NCBI RefSeq assembly: GCF_000143415.4
Contig: NW_003314271.1
Coordinates: forward strand, 847,591 to 911,590
Reading direction: 5' to 3'
Source: Selaginella moellendorffii
Lineage: Eukaryota; Streptophyta; Lycopodiopsida; Selaginellales; Selaginellaceae
DNA: 64,000 nt
Shown here: in pieces, positions 42,324-53,668 of the stretch
Layout: each line of letters opens with the position of its first letter
Numbering within the stretch: the first letter of the stretch is position 1
Program-made: the position numbers and the translations under genes
Notes under the pieces: generated by a model
Database searches by the model: none
What the model was told of the DNA's origin: nothing
Seen by the model: only the letters and a program-made list of their open reading frames with translations

Positions 42324-43885
42324 CTACTTAATCAAATCCTTGCTCCACTTCCAGACTTTCACAGCGCCTTGCTTGTCGCCCGAGAAGACTAGATTGTTGC
42401 CAGCAGCCGCAGAGGAAAGGCTGATGACTTCCGCGCTTGAGAACAAGGCGCCTCTTTCCTCGAACGATGGTAGCCCGTAAACCTTCACTGTTGAGTCGCG
42501 GTACGAGCAAACGAGCACGGGCTTGCCATCGCTATCGACGCTCCCACACATCCCTGTTACTCCGCTTCGTCCCACAATCTCCTCCTCTCCTTCCGGAAAC
42601 GTGAAGTAGTTCTCCAAAGTTCCAGCCGGAGTCGCGGCCCACACCTTGATGAAGCTATCGAGCGAGCAAGACAGGAGGAAGGACTCCCAACACAGCAGGC
42701 CCGTTAGCTCGCCAGCGTGAGCCTTGACGATGGTTGCACAGCTCTTCCCAGTCTCGGCCTCGCAAACTCTGATGGATCCGTCCCTGGAGCCCGAGTAGAC
42801 GCGACCTCCAGCCACAGTGAGTGCCGTGACAGCGCTGGGATGTTTGCTCAACGTCCCTGTAGATTTGAGCTCTCCACTGCCAAACTCCCACGCGCAAACT
42901 TCTCCCGAGCCAAGCCCCGCCACCAGCAAGCCTTTGCCAACTGCTAGAGCGTTCACGTTTCCCGGTGCTCGAGCTTGTAGTGTCTGCTGCGAGAACTTGA
43001 CGTTCCAGGCCAGGACTTCGTGGCCAGCACCGGCGAAAATCCAGCCAAAACCACTGGCCAGTGCCTCCACCGGGCCCTCTAGCCTCAGAGTATCTGACAC
43101 GGTCCCCGAGTTGCAATCCCAGGCCCTGAGAGTTCCATCGGTAGCACCAGTAAAGAGCACTGCCGAGTCTGGAACCATAGCTATTCCCGTGATGCTCTCC
43201 TTGTGCTCTTTGAGCGTGGTGAGGAGCGCCAATCCGGTGACGGTGGTAGCAGCGTGGAGGAACTTACACCTCTCCCCATATCTACACGACCCCTCCAGCC
43301 AATACGCACAAGCCCTTTGGGTGTGAGGAGAAGGCGAAGTTCCTGGTTTCCTTGCCGGCTTCTTTGATCCCAATATCAGTGCCTCTGTCGACGAAGATCT
43401 CTTGAGCTTTGGAGGCGGTGGAAGAGCTGCTGGATCGACGATGATCTTCTGTGCATTGTTTTCCGAGTGTTAGCGACCATATGCCTAGCTGTGAAAACCT
43501 TTTGCGCAACACACACTACCTTGCTCTTGATGATCTCGGGCCCCTTCGTTTGATCAAACCCAATGACCCTCGCCTTGTCTGCCAGACCCTCTTTGATCCA
43601 TGTGTTCTTCTTCAACACGGGGCGGCTGCCGCTGGCGCTGCTACTGGGATCCGCGGCGGCGACACTCCGCTTCCTGCTAGGCCTCTCCAGCGGGAGAGGA
43701 GCACTCTCCCCGGAATCAGCTTCACCGTGCACGAATCCACAGCCAGCACCCTTGCTACATCGCCCCTGTTGCCAGAATTTACATACCCTGGGGATCTGGC
43801 CGGTGAAATCGAGGCGATCGCTCATGGGTCGCCTGGAAATCGCCCTCTTCGTTGCCTCTGGATGAAGAACCTCGCTCAGCGCCAT
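42324..43885 (-). CDS. ZFWD protein: two CCCH zinc fingers and WD40 propeller
   Basis: Two exons, 43885-43520 and 43448-42324, encode 496 residues. Two C-x7-C-x5-C-x3-H fingers are visible: CKFWQQGRCSKGAGCGFVH (residue 35) and CAYWLEGSCRYGERCKFLH (about residue 163), separated by a Ser/Pro-rich linker. Seven WD40-like blades follow, such as TLKEHKESITGIAMVPDSAV, LFTGATDGTLRAWDC, VYSGSRDGSIRVCEAE and VFSGDKQGAVKVWKW at the end. This architecture defines the plant ZFWD group, putative RNA-binding or RNA-regulatory proteins. It is head-to-head with the PORR gene. Confidence 0.92.
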
Positions 43886-43998
43886 CGACTTGCCCTAAAT
43901 GAATGAGCCCTAATTTCAAACTGGAAGTAGTAGAAATAAAGGTTTAAAGGAAAGTTTAGGGTTCTTTAGGGGTTTTAAGAATATTTAGGGTTCTTGCG
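43886..43998. promoter_or_regulatory. Bidirectional promoter of ZFWD and PORR genes
   Basis: 113 bp between the divergent starts, with three TTTAGGG telo-box cores at 43955-43961, 43965-43971 and 43984-43990. The spacing and telo-boxes echo the METTL17/NDUFA2 promoter 9 kb away. Confidence 0.65.
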
Positions 43999-45361
43999 AT
44001 GGAGCCTCGATCGATCGCGGTAAGGAGCTGCCAATGCTGGTGATTTTTCACTGCGAGGGCCGCGGAGTGGTCTAATGCTGGTGATTTGGAAGAAATCCCA
44101 GAATACGGACGCTCTAGCCTCCTCGCTCTGGAGGCGAGAATGCGGCAATCCGTGGGTAATCCAGCGGCGCTTCATGGCCAGGGAGAGGAAGAGGAAGAGG
44201 ATCCGGCAAGTGAGCTTCGACGTGATGATCAGCCGGGAGAAGCACGTCAGGCAGGCGCTGTGGCTCAAGGATCTCCTCGTCACGAGGCCCGGCCACACCA
44301 TCTCGATGATAGATTTCCGGGAGGAGGTGAAGAATCTGGGGATGCGCGTGAGGAGGCTCTACTACCTCCTCGAGTACTACGACACGCTCTTCCAGACGCG
44401 GGTGGACAGAGCCAAGGTAGAGTGGATAGAGCTCGGGGAAGATGGCCGGAGGATCGTGGAGCTGGAGAGGAGGCTCATGGCCGAGTACGAGCCGTGTCTA
44501 GTGGAGAACTTGCGAAAGCTGCTGATGATGAGCGAGGGCGAGAAGATCTGCCTCAAGAGGATCGCGCTGCTGCGAGAGCCACTGGGACTTCCTCACGACT
44601 TCGAGCAGAACCTGGTACACAAGTATCCGCAGTACTTCGAGGTGGTGATCGCCAAGGACAAGAAGTACAGGGATTTGCAGCCGTTTCTCAAGCTCACGAG
44701 CTGGGATCCACTGCTGGCCATCTCTCGCCGAGAAGCCGATGCCGAGGAGAGCGAGAGGGATCCACACTCGTTCCGGATGAGGTTCCCGGGGGTCAAGTTC
44801 GTGCGGGGGAGGGACGCGCAGTTCCTCAAGAGCTTCCAGATGCTCGAGTTCCCGTCGCCGTATGATCCAAACCACGGCTACCCGAAGCTCTCCCGGGAGG
44901 CTGTCAAGCGCGCGGTGGCGGTGATACACGAGTTCCTGTGCCTCACGCAGGAGTCCAAGGCGCTGGTCGACTCCATCGCCGAGATCCGGCGAGAGACTGG
45001 GATTCCAAAGAAGATTGGCGAGCTCATTTGCCGGCACCCGGGGATCTTCTACTTGTCGTGGAAGGGAGCGCTGGCGAGGCATCCACATATGGAGGTGGTG
45101 TATCTCAAGGAGGCTTACAGCAAGCCTTACGAGGGGGAGCGGCTGAAAGCTGCAAGACTGCTGAGGAAAGGGCCCCTGGTGCAAGTGAAAGAAGCCATGG
45201 CTCTCACGATGTGGCACGCAGATCTGGCCTATGATAAGAGGCATGGCACGGATTGTTTCTTGGAGGGCCGCCAGTTCCCGATGATAACTTACGATGCGTT
45301 TGAGAGTACCTTCCAATCGGAGCTGTACAGGGAGCAGAAGATCAAGTACGAGAACCTCTAG
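43999..45361 (+). CDS. PORR-domain organellar RNA-binding protein
   Basis: The main exon is 44102-45361. A first exon 43999-44019 (MEPRSIA) joined over an 82-bp GTAAGG...CCCAG intron gives an in-frame start, 427 residues in all; an alternative unspliced start is the ATG at 44075 (428 residues). The N-terminus (SLWRRECGNPWVIQRRFMAR) fits an organelle presequence. The PORR domain shows HVRQALWLKDLLVTRPGHTI, LGLPHDFEQNLVHKYPQYF, IPKKIGELICRHPGIFYLSW and EVVYLKEAYSKPYEGERLKA. Relatives such as WTF1 and RPD1 promote splicing of organellar group II introns. The specific intron target is unknown. Confidence 0.88.
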
Positions 45362-45989
45362 TTTCCGGATGGAAGAAAGTTCGAGCATTTGAAGAGCTGA
45401 GGGTGGAGCCGGCTTATTCAAAACCAACGACATGGATGGAAAGCCTCGCATTGGACGAGGAATACAAGTCACTGGCATATGAAATGGAATACTAAGAGCT
45501 ATGGCTTAGATTTACACCTTCTTAGTGATCTACGCCTTAAAGGCAGGATGGCGAGAGAGATTATGGACTCATCTCAGCATGACACATCGATGGCAAGCTT
45601 GGAGAAGTCGATATGCTGATTCTTATAGATTTGATGAGAGAATATATTTTGGCATTATATTCTAATAGAATATATCTATTTGTAATAACTGGAACCCTCT
45701 CAAGAAAACCTAGAGCATACTAAAAACTTCTTAAAATTTATAAAACTTAAATAAAGTAACATAAATGATTATGTGTACACTATTATGTATGCACTAAAAT
45801 TTTAATACTATACTATATGTGATTGCTTACTATACTATATGTGATATGTGATTGCATTATATATTTATGCATGCAGATATTTTTTTTAATTTAATTTTTT
45901 TGTCTTTTTGAGTTGCATGCAAAAATATCATGCACATAAACACTTTTCAATTGTTATATAAACAATCAAAATGTGATTATGTGTATAAT
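45362..45989. other. 3' flank of PORR gene, AT-rich
   Basis: PORR 3' UTR, then AT-rich DNA without coding potential. Confidence 0.4.
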
Positions 45990-46425
45990 ATTTTTTTCAT
46001 AAAGTATGTCATGTATGCATGGGTGTAGCACATGTGATCATGGGATGAGATTTGGATATATTATCACTGTGAATCTTTAGAACCTTGGGGGATAAATGGG
46101 GATAAAATAGCCATTAAAGGCTCTTTCATCAAGCAATTACCCCTTTTCCAATTCGCTTAAAGGGAAATAAATAAGATGTGCTGGAATGGGTATGACACTT
46201 TAAATTGCTATGTATCATGCCATGTCATTTCAAACAATATAACATCACTACAATCTAACAATTGGAAAATGGGCAATTATTTGATGAGAGAGCCCTTAAT
46301 GGCTATTTTATCCCCATTTATCCCCCAAGGTTATAAAGATTTACGGTGATAATATATCCAAATCTCATCCCATGATCACACGCGCTACCCCCATGCATAC
46401 ATGACATACTTTATGAAAAAAATCA
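45990..46425. mobile_element. Foldback MITE with about 160-bp inverted arms
   Basis: The left arm starts TTTTTTCATAAAGTATGTCA and runs to about 46153 (ACCCCTTTTCCAATT). The right arm, about 46259-46421, is its near-perfect reverse complement, ending TGACATACTTTATGAAAAAA. Arms share GGGGGATAAATGGGGATAAA and ATGAGATTTGGATATATTAT. The 105-bp loop is unique. It has no coding capacity, as expected for a miniature inverted-repeat element. Target-site duplication could not be settled in the AT-rich flanks. Confidence 0.85.
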
Positions 46426-49289
46426 CAATAACATAAATCTAGCAAGGGTATTTATGTTTTATTCCACTTATTACAACTTATTTGTAATGTAGTGCCTTAA
46501 TTATGATTGATTGGAATGCCATCAATTAGAGTGTGGTGGCAAGCGCAATTGATTGGAGAGCAATAAGTGTGATTGATTGGAATATGGTAGCAAACTTGAT
46601 CAATTGAATCACAGTAGCAAAACATTTCTACTTTTATATATATGTTTTATATAGTGCCATAAAAAAATATTATTTTCTTTGAGTATTTAGAGTGTTAAGC
46701 ATGGTGGTTTTTTGCAAACAAATAGATTTTGTTATACCTAGGGCTTTTCTCTTGCTAAAAAATTGTGCTACAATAAAACATTAGTTTTATCAATTTTTAA
46801 CATTTTTAATCATATACTAAAGTTTTTAGCATTACAATAGTTTGTTGCGCTTGGGCTTTTATGCAAAGCACTTTTCATTACCTTCACAAAAAAATAAACC
46901 CACTAATAGCAAGATTAACCCATAACATTCAAAATGTAGACATCCAAAGGTACTAAAAATTTAGTTTTTGCATTAGAAAATGTTATGCCTAGAAGTTTTA
47001 AATTTAAACCTATAAGCTCCCAAATTTAAACTTTTTAAAAAGTTCACCCAACTCAATATTACTTAAACCAAAGACACTTAACCCCAAGTATCCTAAAACT
47101 CTTAATTGATTGAAAAAGGGAGTTTTACTCTTTTGACACTTTATTCTTTAAATCGAGTTTAGCTAGAAGCAAATTAAACCTTCTAAATGTCAATTTTAAC
47201 ATGTAGTAGGATGCCCCACAACTTTTTTGATAATAAATATTGAGTCTTTCTATCATGAATATCTCCACTAATTCCTAGTTTCTATGTTACTTCATATTGT
47301 GGAAATCTTTTTCATTTCACATGGAACTCTTTCACCTTATGTTATTATTACTTGCCTTTAAAGCTTCCATCTCATAAAGCTTTATGAACCTACTTAAAAA
47401 ACTCAAATCACTTTAGCCACACCTTCCACATCCACTTTTATTGTAGTAGTGGATATGTAATGTTAAATCCTAAATAATAAATTTGGACTTTCTGGGAGGT
47501 CACACAATCTAATGCTACTCAAACCCAAAAACATTTAACCTCAAATATCTCAAAAACCTTAATTGATTGAAAAAAAAAGTGCACTTTTATTCATGGGTTC
47601 GTTCCTTTTAGATTTAAATTATTATGTACTGTCTCTTAAGTAATTGTCTTTAGTTGTTTACAAAATCTTATTGACGTGTCAAAAAATCTAATATAAAGTT
47701 GAAATTTATTCACAAAAAAAATAAATTATATATATGATGCTGATTTGGACTTTGCCATACATATGTGGTGACCACCAATGTATGCCTATCATAGGGTGGA
47801 AACTCTTTTTTAGGGTTAGGATAAATATACATACATTGTAAGGGTGTGAATACCTAGGGTTTTGTATGGATAAATTTTAGGTACATGCAAAGGTATAGAG
47901 AGGGATTTTATTTTAGAATAGGGTAGATTTAAATAGCAATAGTGTTTGGATTAGTGTGGCTTATTATATCTAAGAAACAAGGTTAGGAGCTTGTAAAAGT
48001 TCACAATTGGGGAGGTATTCAAAGTATAAAAAATAGTAATAGGGTGTTTGAATCTTAATATATATATATACACATGCACACACCTTTAAGTTTTGTTAGT
48101 TTTAATGCCATAGGTAGATATATAAGGGCTAAAATTGATTTATTTTTTGGATATACTTGGGGTTTTATGAATTTTTTTGAACACAACCATATCCAGAGAT
48201 TTGTTCTAGGTGGCCACCCTAGGGTGGCTATGCATAAATAAAAAGTTGTGCTCAAAATATTATATTATAAGTCACAAATGTGTATTACAACAATTTAAGC
48301 ACACTTGCCAAGCCACCCACCCTAGGTACGCTTCCTTAGGAGGTGTACCCCCCCCAAATTGCTATCATAAATTGCTTGCTATATACTATAGTATGATAAT
48401 AAATAAATACTAAAATATTCTAAAAACTAAAAAATAAAAATCACACAATTAGTTAGCATTCTCATACAATACAGCTTTTATTTAATTTAATTTCTTCCAT
48501 GTTTTTAAAATAACCTTAACTATAAAATTTTAAATTTAAAAATAAATTTAGTTACTAAAAATTATAATTAATAATTTTACATATATTGCATGTAGCAACA
48601 CTTGGTTTGCTTAATAGTAGTGCTTATTATTTATTTATTTAATTGATCAATTGAAAAATTGTAACTATAAACTTGTTTATAATTTATAAATACAAAATTA
48701 ATCCTATTGCATTCAACCATTAGATGATAGAATAAACTAGAATATACCAGAAAGTGTTTAGAAACCTTATAAATTATAAATAAAAAGATTAATCTAAATA
48801 TATAACAACTGCTAGATGGTAAAATAATCCCAGAATATCCAGGTATATTATGAGTATATTCACTACCTGCTTAAGCAAACCCAAAATAAAAAATAAAAAT
48901 AAAAACTGTTTCATAAATATGAAGAAATGCAACACTAAAAATACTATATATATATATATACACTGTAAGTAATTTTCCTAAAACCTTTTAAAACTAAAGC
49001 ACATACTTTTGTGATTTAATTTTTTTCATTAGTTGTGATTTTTCAAATATCCTTATACTTCAAAATATAATAGAAGAAAATAAAAGTATAAAATAATAAT
49101 ACATGCTGAGCTTTCATTTTCTTATTCAAGGCAGCTAGTAGTCTTGGATATGGTTGTTTTTTTGAATAAAGTGAAAAAATATTTAAATAGTAAAACATAC
49201 ATGAGCTTCTTTTTTTAGTTTAGTATTTTTTATTTAAAGTAATGTCGTTAGAATCTTAAAAAAATATCTGACCACCTTTACATATAATT
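46426..49289. other. AT-rich repeat region, no gene
   Basis: Contains repeated ATTGATTGGAAT-type segments near 46503-46610, a TATATATA run near 48060, and a short inverted sequence around CCACCCTAGGGTGG near 48215-48230. No reading frame with a recognisable domain. Confidence 0.45.
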
Positions 49290-49790
49290 TAAACCTCTAG
49301 ACCAAGTATTACATACACCACCATACTCAAGCTTCATGCCTCAAAGTTTCACTTGATCTCAACATGTGCCACAACATGCCAAAAGTCATGTCCACATGAC
49401 ATAAATCTGCAAAAAAGAAATTTTCCACCATAATAATCTTGCTAACTTTCACTAATAAGTCATGCACCACACCATCTTATTGTTGGTTCTTAGTGGCAGT
49501 TTTGACAATTTTATCTCAGCAAAGTTGGTTGAGGAGTATAACCTGCCAGTGACTAAAGTGATTCCTTATGGAATTTTTGGAGCTGTCACCAAGAACTAAT
49601 AGTGGGATGGTGACTTATTAGTGAAAGTTGGCAAGATCACCATGGTGGAAGATTTCTTTCTTGCAGATTTATGTCATGTGGACATGATCTTTGGCATGTC
49701 ATGGCACATGCATGTTGATCTCAACATCAAGTGGAGCCTTCAACACGTGAAACTTAAGTATGGTGGCATCACATAATATTTAGTTTAGGG
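49290..49790. mobile_element. Inverted duplication of a retropepsin fragment (Ty3-like remnant)
   Basis: The plus arm (about 49583-49790) reads VKVGKITMVEDFFLADLCHV, then DMIFGMSWHMHVDLNIKWSL, which resembles the aspartic protease segment of Ty3-type pol (the DIILGMDWL block). Just before it, NFISAKLVEEYNLPVTKV fits the region after the catalytic Asp. The minus-strand arm (about 49500-49290) is the same sequence inverted, about 80 % alike, with some 80 bp between them. The transcript would fold into a long hairpin. Confidence 0.65.
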
Positions 49791-51196
49791 TGTAAAGATA
49801 GGATCCTAACATTGGTGAGAAAATATTCATAAACTTACTAATCTTCTTATAAGTTTTGCCTAAAGAGGTAGCTTTTTGACAAAATCAAGTATTAAGTTGC
49901 ATCCAGGTACTATATAAAATCCTCTTTATGCATCAAATTAATTTGCTATTAGTATGAACTCTCTTTTGAGTCTTCTGGCTTCATTGTGTCCCCTAAGCTA
50001 ACATTGTTTTTCCATAGTTCTTGACAAATGCATTTTTTTTAGGAATTTAGCATTTGTAAACGCTCGTTTGTGTTCACATTTGTTGCGTATTTGTGTTTGT
50101 TACTATAATTTTTTTAACTAAGTTAAAGAATATTCTTTTGTTTTACCCTTTCTCTATTCTTGGGCTGAGCAACGATGTTGGAGAGAGCAGACAAGCTGTG
50201 GAAAATGAATGGGGTAAGGACACCATCCTTGGCAAAACATATAATAATGTTCAGCATCACTAGATTTATAAGCATTGCAACAAAGAGTATAGAGGGTTTT
50301 GAAGCGTCGCCGGGCATATTTGGGGCAAATCCTAAGTCACCAAATTGCTTTGTGTGAGGCTATGCCGAGTTGCAATTGCTCCACATCACTGAGTTCTGCT
50401 CAAATTATCTTTTGGATAAGTCTTCCAAAAGACTTCTTAGTTCTTATGCTCGGCTACCCAAATGCCAAAAAGGGAACTACCTACTACAAGATCAAATGCC
50501 CAAATGTTGCATAGGGACATAGAGAGTAGAGGCAATGGAGAATCTATGAGGCAATCCTCTTAGGGAAGCTCTATGTACTCAATTGGAAGTGCAACTTTTG
50601 ATGGCCATTTGCCTACAAACATACAGTTTATTGCAAATGTCAAGTTGGGGCATTTAGGAAGCAAAACTCAAATGACTCTCAAATAGTTCTTTGAAAATCA
50701 ATATCACCAAAATGCAAACATGACTATGAGGAGGTTCATCTATGCTCATGCTCTTCCTTTTAACATAATCTGTTCACCTTTTTGGGAAGACATAGTGGAT
50801 GCTTTACTTCTTGTTAGAAAGGGATACAAATCCACTATAATCAAATATAAAGGACTTTGTGTTTAGCATTTGAATGAAGAATGTCAAAGTCTGAGGGAGA
50901 GGATGCAATTAATCAGAGAAGGATGGAAACATTATGGTTATAATATTATCTTGTATGGATGGCAATGCAGTAGGAAGAGGTTGATTATCAACTTATTGGC
51001 TGTGAGTTGTCAAGGTTGTGTTTCTTAAAATCAATTGATGCATTAGATGCAATCAAGAGTGGTTTATATCTCTATGAGCAGGTAGTGATTCTGGAAGTTG
51101 TACTTGAGAATGTTGCCCAATTGGTCACAAATAATGCAGCCAATTGCGTAAGTATGGGCCAACTTATGATGGAGGAATTCCCTCATATATCATACA

Positions 51197-52471
51197 TGTT
51201 TGTTGTGTTTGCCATGTTCTTGATTTGTTATGCAAAGATATTAGCAAATTTGAATGGGCACAACTATTGATTAGTGGATGTGAAAAGCTGGTTACCTTCT
51301 TTACGAAGAAACCAAGTTTCCCACTTGAGTTAGTTGAGAAATTGGTCAATGACCGTGTACTTAGATCGGATAAACATAAGGTAGGAACCCTATGTGTTTC
51401 TTGCTGAGCATACTCAACTTGGTTTGAGAAACTCCTGTCATTGGCTTGCACTTGCTAGTATCAAGAACTCCCGCGATATTGAGATTGGTCCCTTAATATC
51501 GCTAGATGATAGCTTACCGTGTCTGCCAAACACCCTCGCTATCATACCCTTTGTGTTAGTCTCATTTTGGTCCCAAATGTTATTTATGGAAAGTGTCCAG
51601 ATTTGCTCATTTGGCATATCTACGGAATGTAGAGATCGTCCTGAACACAATGGTGTTCGTCCCGTGTCCAAATTCGCAATCTAAGGACATTCCATATTTA
51701 GTAAGTTTCAAGCTTGTCCCAGAGACTAACTCCTGATACTAAGGGAGGCTTGGGGTGAAAGCCCAAAGCGTGTGTTCCTCTAGGGGGGGGGGATGTGGGG
51801 GGTTCCAAATGCATAGTAGGGATAGTGGGTAGGTCGGGCATGGCCGACCAACCTGAGGCATAGTCTAGCTCCCGCTTGCGTGCTTGTCCTTGTTCTGCGT
51901 CCGGCTTGGGTCTAAGCCCAAGTTCCATTCCATGCTAGTTGGTGGAGTACCCATGTCCTCGCGTTAGGCCACCGGTATGCCGAAATAGCGCCAGACTTCG
52001 TTTGGCTCCGTTTTGCGTGCTGGTCCTGGCATTAGGATGCTGGTTGCTCCAGGACTGTTCCAAGTCGCTCCGGGCTCCTGTCCCTTCGCTCCTTGGGCTT
52101 TATGCTCGAGAGTTGCTCCGTGGTTTAGTTCCGTCACTCCTTGGCTCCATGCTTGGGAGTTTGGCACCGTTCCTTTGTTCAGTGGCCCAAGGCCCTGAAC
52201 CTCGGGTTCCTATGGACACGTGGCATGGACACGTGGCATGTGACACGTGGCATCTGTCACGTGGCACAAAGAGGGTTTAGGTTCCGCTTCGTGGTGTTAT
52301 CCTATGGTAAATCACTATAGGATAAAGGGTCAAAACCACGTGCGCTACATACATGGTTGTTGTGTTTGCCATGTTCTTGATTTGTTATGCAAAGATATTA
52401 GCAAATTTGAATGGGCACAACTATTGATTAGTGGATGTGAAAAGCTGGTTACCTTCTTTACGAAGAAACCA
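51197..52471 (+). repeat. About 115-bp direct repeats flanking 1.04 kb inside the hAT remnant
   Basis: 51197-51312 and 52356-52471 are practically identical (GTTGTGTTTGCCATGTTCTT through CTTTACGAAGAAACCA). Between them lies foreign sequence: 51325-51590 matches 18345-18620 inverted, followed by GC-rich DNA to about 52300. The transposase reading resumes at the second copy. Confidence 0.85.
52217..52263. promoter_or_regulatory. Four regularly spaced CACGTG G-boxes
   Basis: CACGTGGCA occurs four times, with cores at 52217, 52230, 52244 and 52258, spaced 13-14 bp. It lies in the GC-rich part of the foreign segment inside the hAT remnant, possibly a retroelement promoter/LTR. CACGTGGC is the core of ABA-responsive elements bound by bZIP factors. 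Confidence 0.7.
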
Positions 52472-53668
52472 AAGCTTCTAGCTACTTTCCGAAAGATTGC
52501 ACCATGGGATATTGTAAAGCTAACAACAACACAATTTGCTTATAGCTACTTGGTTATAAGCCAATTCGTTGATGAGAAAATGCTATGGAAGAACAATGAG
52601 TTTTGGATACAATGTTCTGAGCTTCTCATGATCATGGCCCTAATTCTAAAGCTATTAAAAATAGCTGATAAAGATGGTGTAAGGATGGGCATCATCTTTG
52701 AAGCTATTGATCAAATGCAAGAGCAGAAATTGGCTGATGATGATGTGGTGGACAAGTAGAGAATTGAAACATTTAAATCATTCATATACAACAATGATCA
52801 ATCTGATCCAAACCATTGGCTCATGATGCACAATCTTCTACAAAGTATTGGCTGTTGTTTACATCTTTTGTGAATGGACATAGAAGAGGATGTTGATACC
52901 CATGCATACTTTGAAGAGATTTCAAAGGGGGATTTGAAGGTTGAGGAAAAGTTAATGCTTTAATTTCATGATTTCAAGAAAAATTGACCTACAGAGATGA
53001 GACGTAATCTGGCATCTCAAAGAAACATGTGTAAGAAAAGGATGTTTTGGTGGGGAGGTATAGATCTCAACTCCCTGACCTGCAGAAGGTGGCTATATGA
53101 GTTCTCAGCCAATGCATTTCAGTTTTTGATGCTGAAAGAAATTGGAGCACCTGGAGAATTGTTCAGTCTAAGAGAAAAGCTCAGTTGCTAGTTGTGAACA
53201 TTGAAAAGTTAATGTATTGTTAGACTAACTTGAAATTAGTCCAACTCATAGAGACAAAGGCCACCCCTTGTAAGAAGATTGATCCAGATGATTTGGATTT
53301 AAAGCCAATTGGGAGAGGCTTTGCATATGCAGTAAAGGATGGAAGAATCCCAAGAACTTTTATAGAAGATAAATGATAATGTTGTCGAAGATGAGGTTGA
53401 CAATAGTGATTGAGAAGGATATTCGAATATTTAAAATATTTGTTTAGAACCTTTTACATTTCTTTAGGTTTTTAGGTTTGTTACTGACAAACGCGTTTCC
53501 ACGTTTGCAAACACATTTGGATTTATGTGTTTGGAACATTTGTGCGTTTGCTCCGTAAGTATGATTTTTTCTTCTTCATTATCTTGTATTTCTCTCCTTT
53601 TTGAGCATTGCCTGATCGAATAGACGAAGAACATACGAAGTTTTCTGAAAGAAAAGTTACAAAACTAA

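Larger units (their letters stand above)
50030..53570 (+). mobile_element. Decayed hAT-like transposon with DUF659 domain
   Basis: Blocks in order: EGWKHYGYNIILYGW (near 50925), FLKSIDALDAIKSGLYLYEQ (51022), VLENVAQLVTNNAANCVSMG (51100), LMMEEFPHISYM and CKDISKFEWAQLLISGCEKL. After an internal duplication come KLLATFRKIAPWDIVKLTTT (52470) and the hAT dimerisation-like region with AERNWSTWRIVQSKRKAQLL (frame-shifted, 53110-53190). Stops and shifts break it throughout. GTTTG-rich subterminal repeats with AAACGC and CACATTTG occur near 50055-50105 and 53475-53565, typical of hAT ends. Exact termini were not resolved. Confidence 0.65.

Noticed and set aside
44498-45478. 326-codon minus-strand frame opposite the PORR gene
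   Set aside because: An antisense shadow; the plus strand encodes a clear PORR domain.
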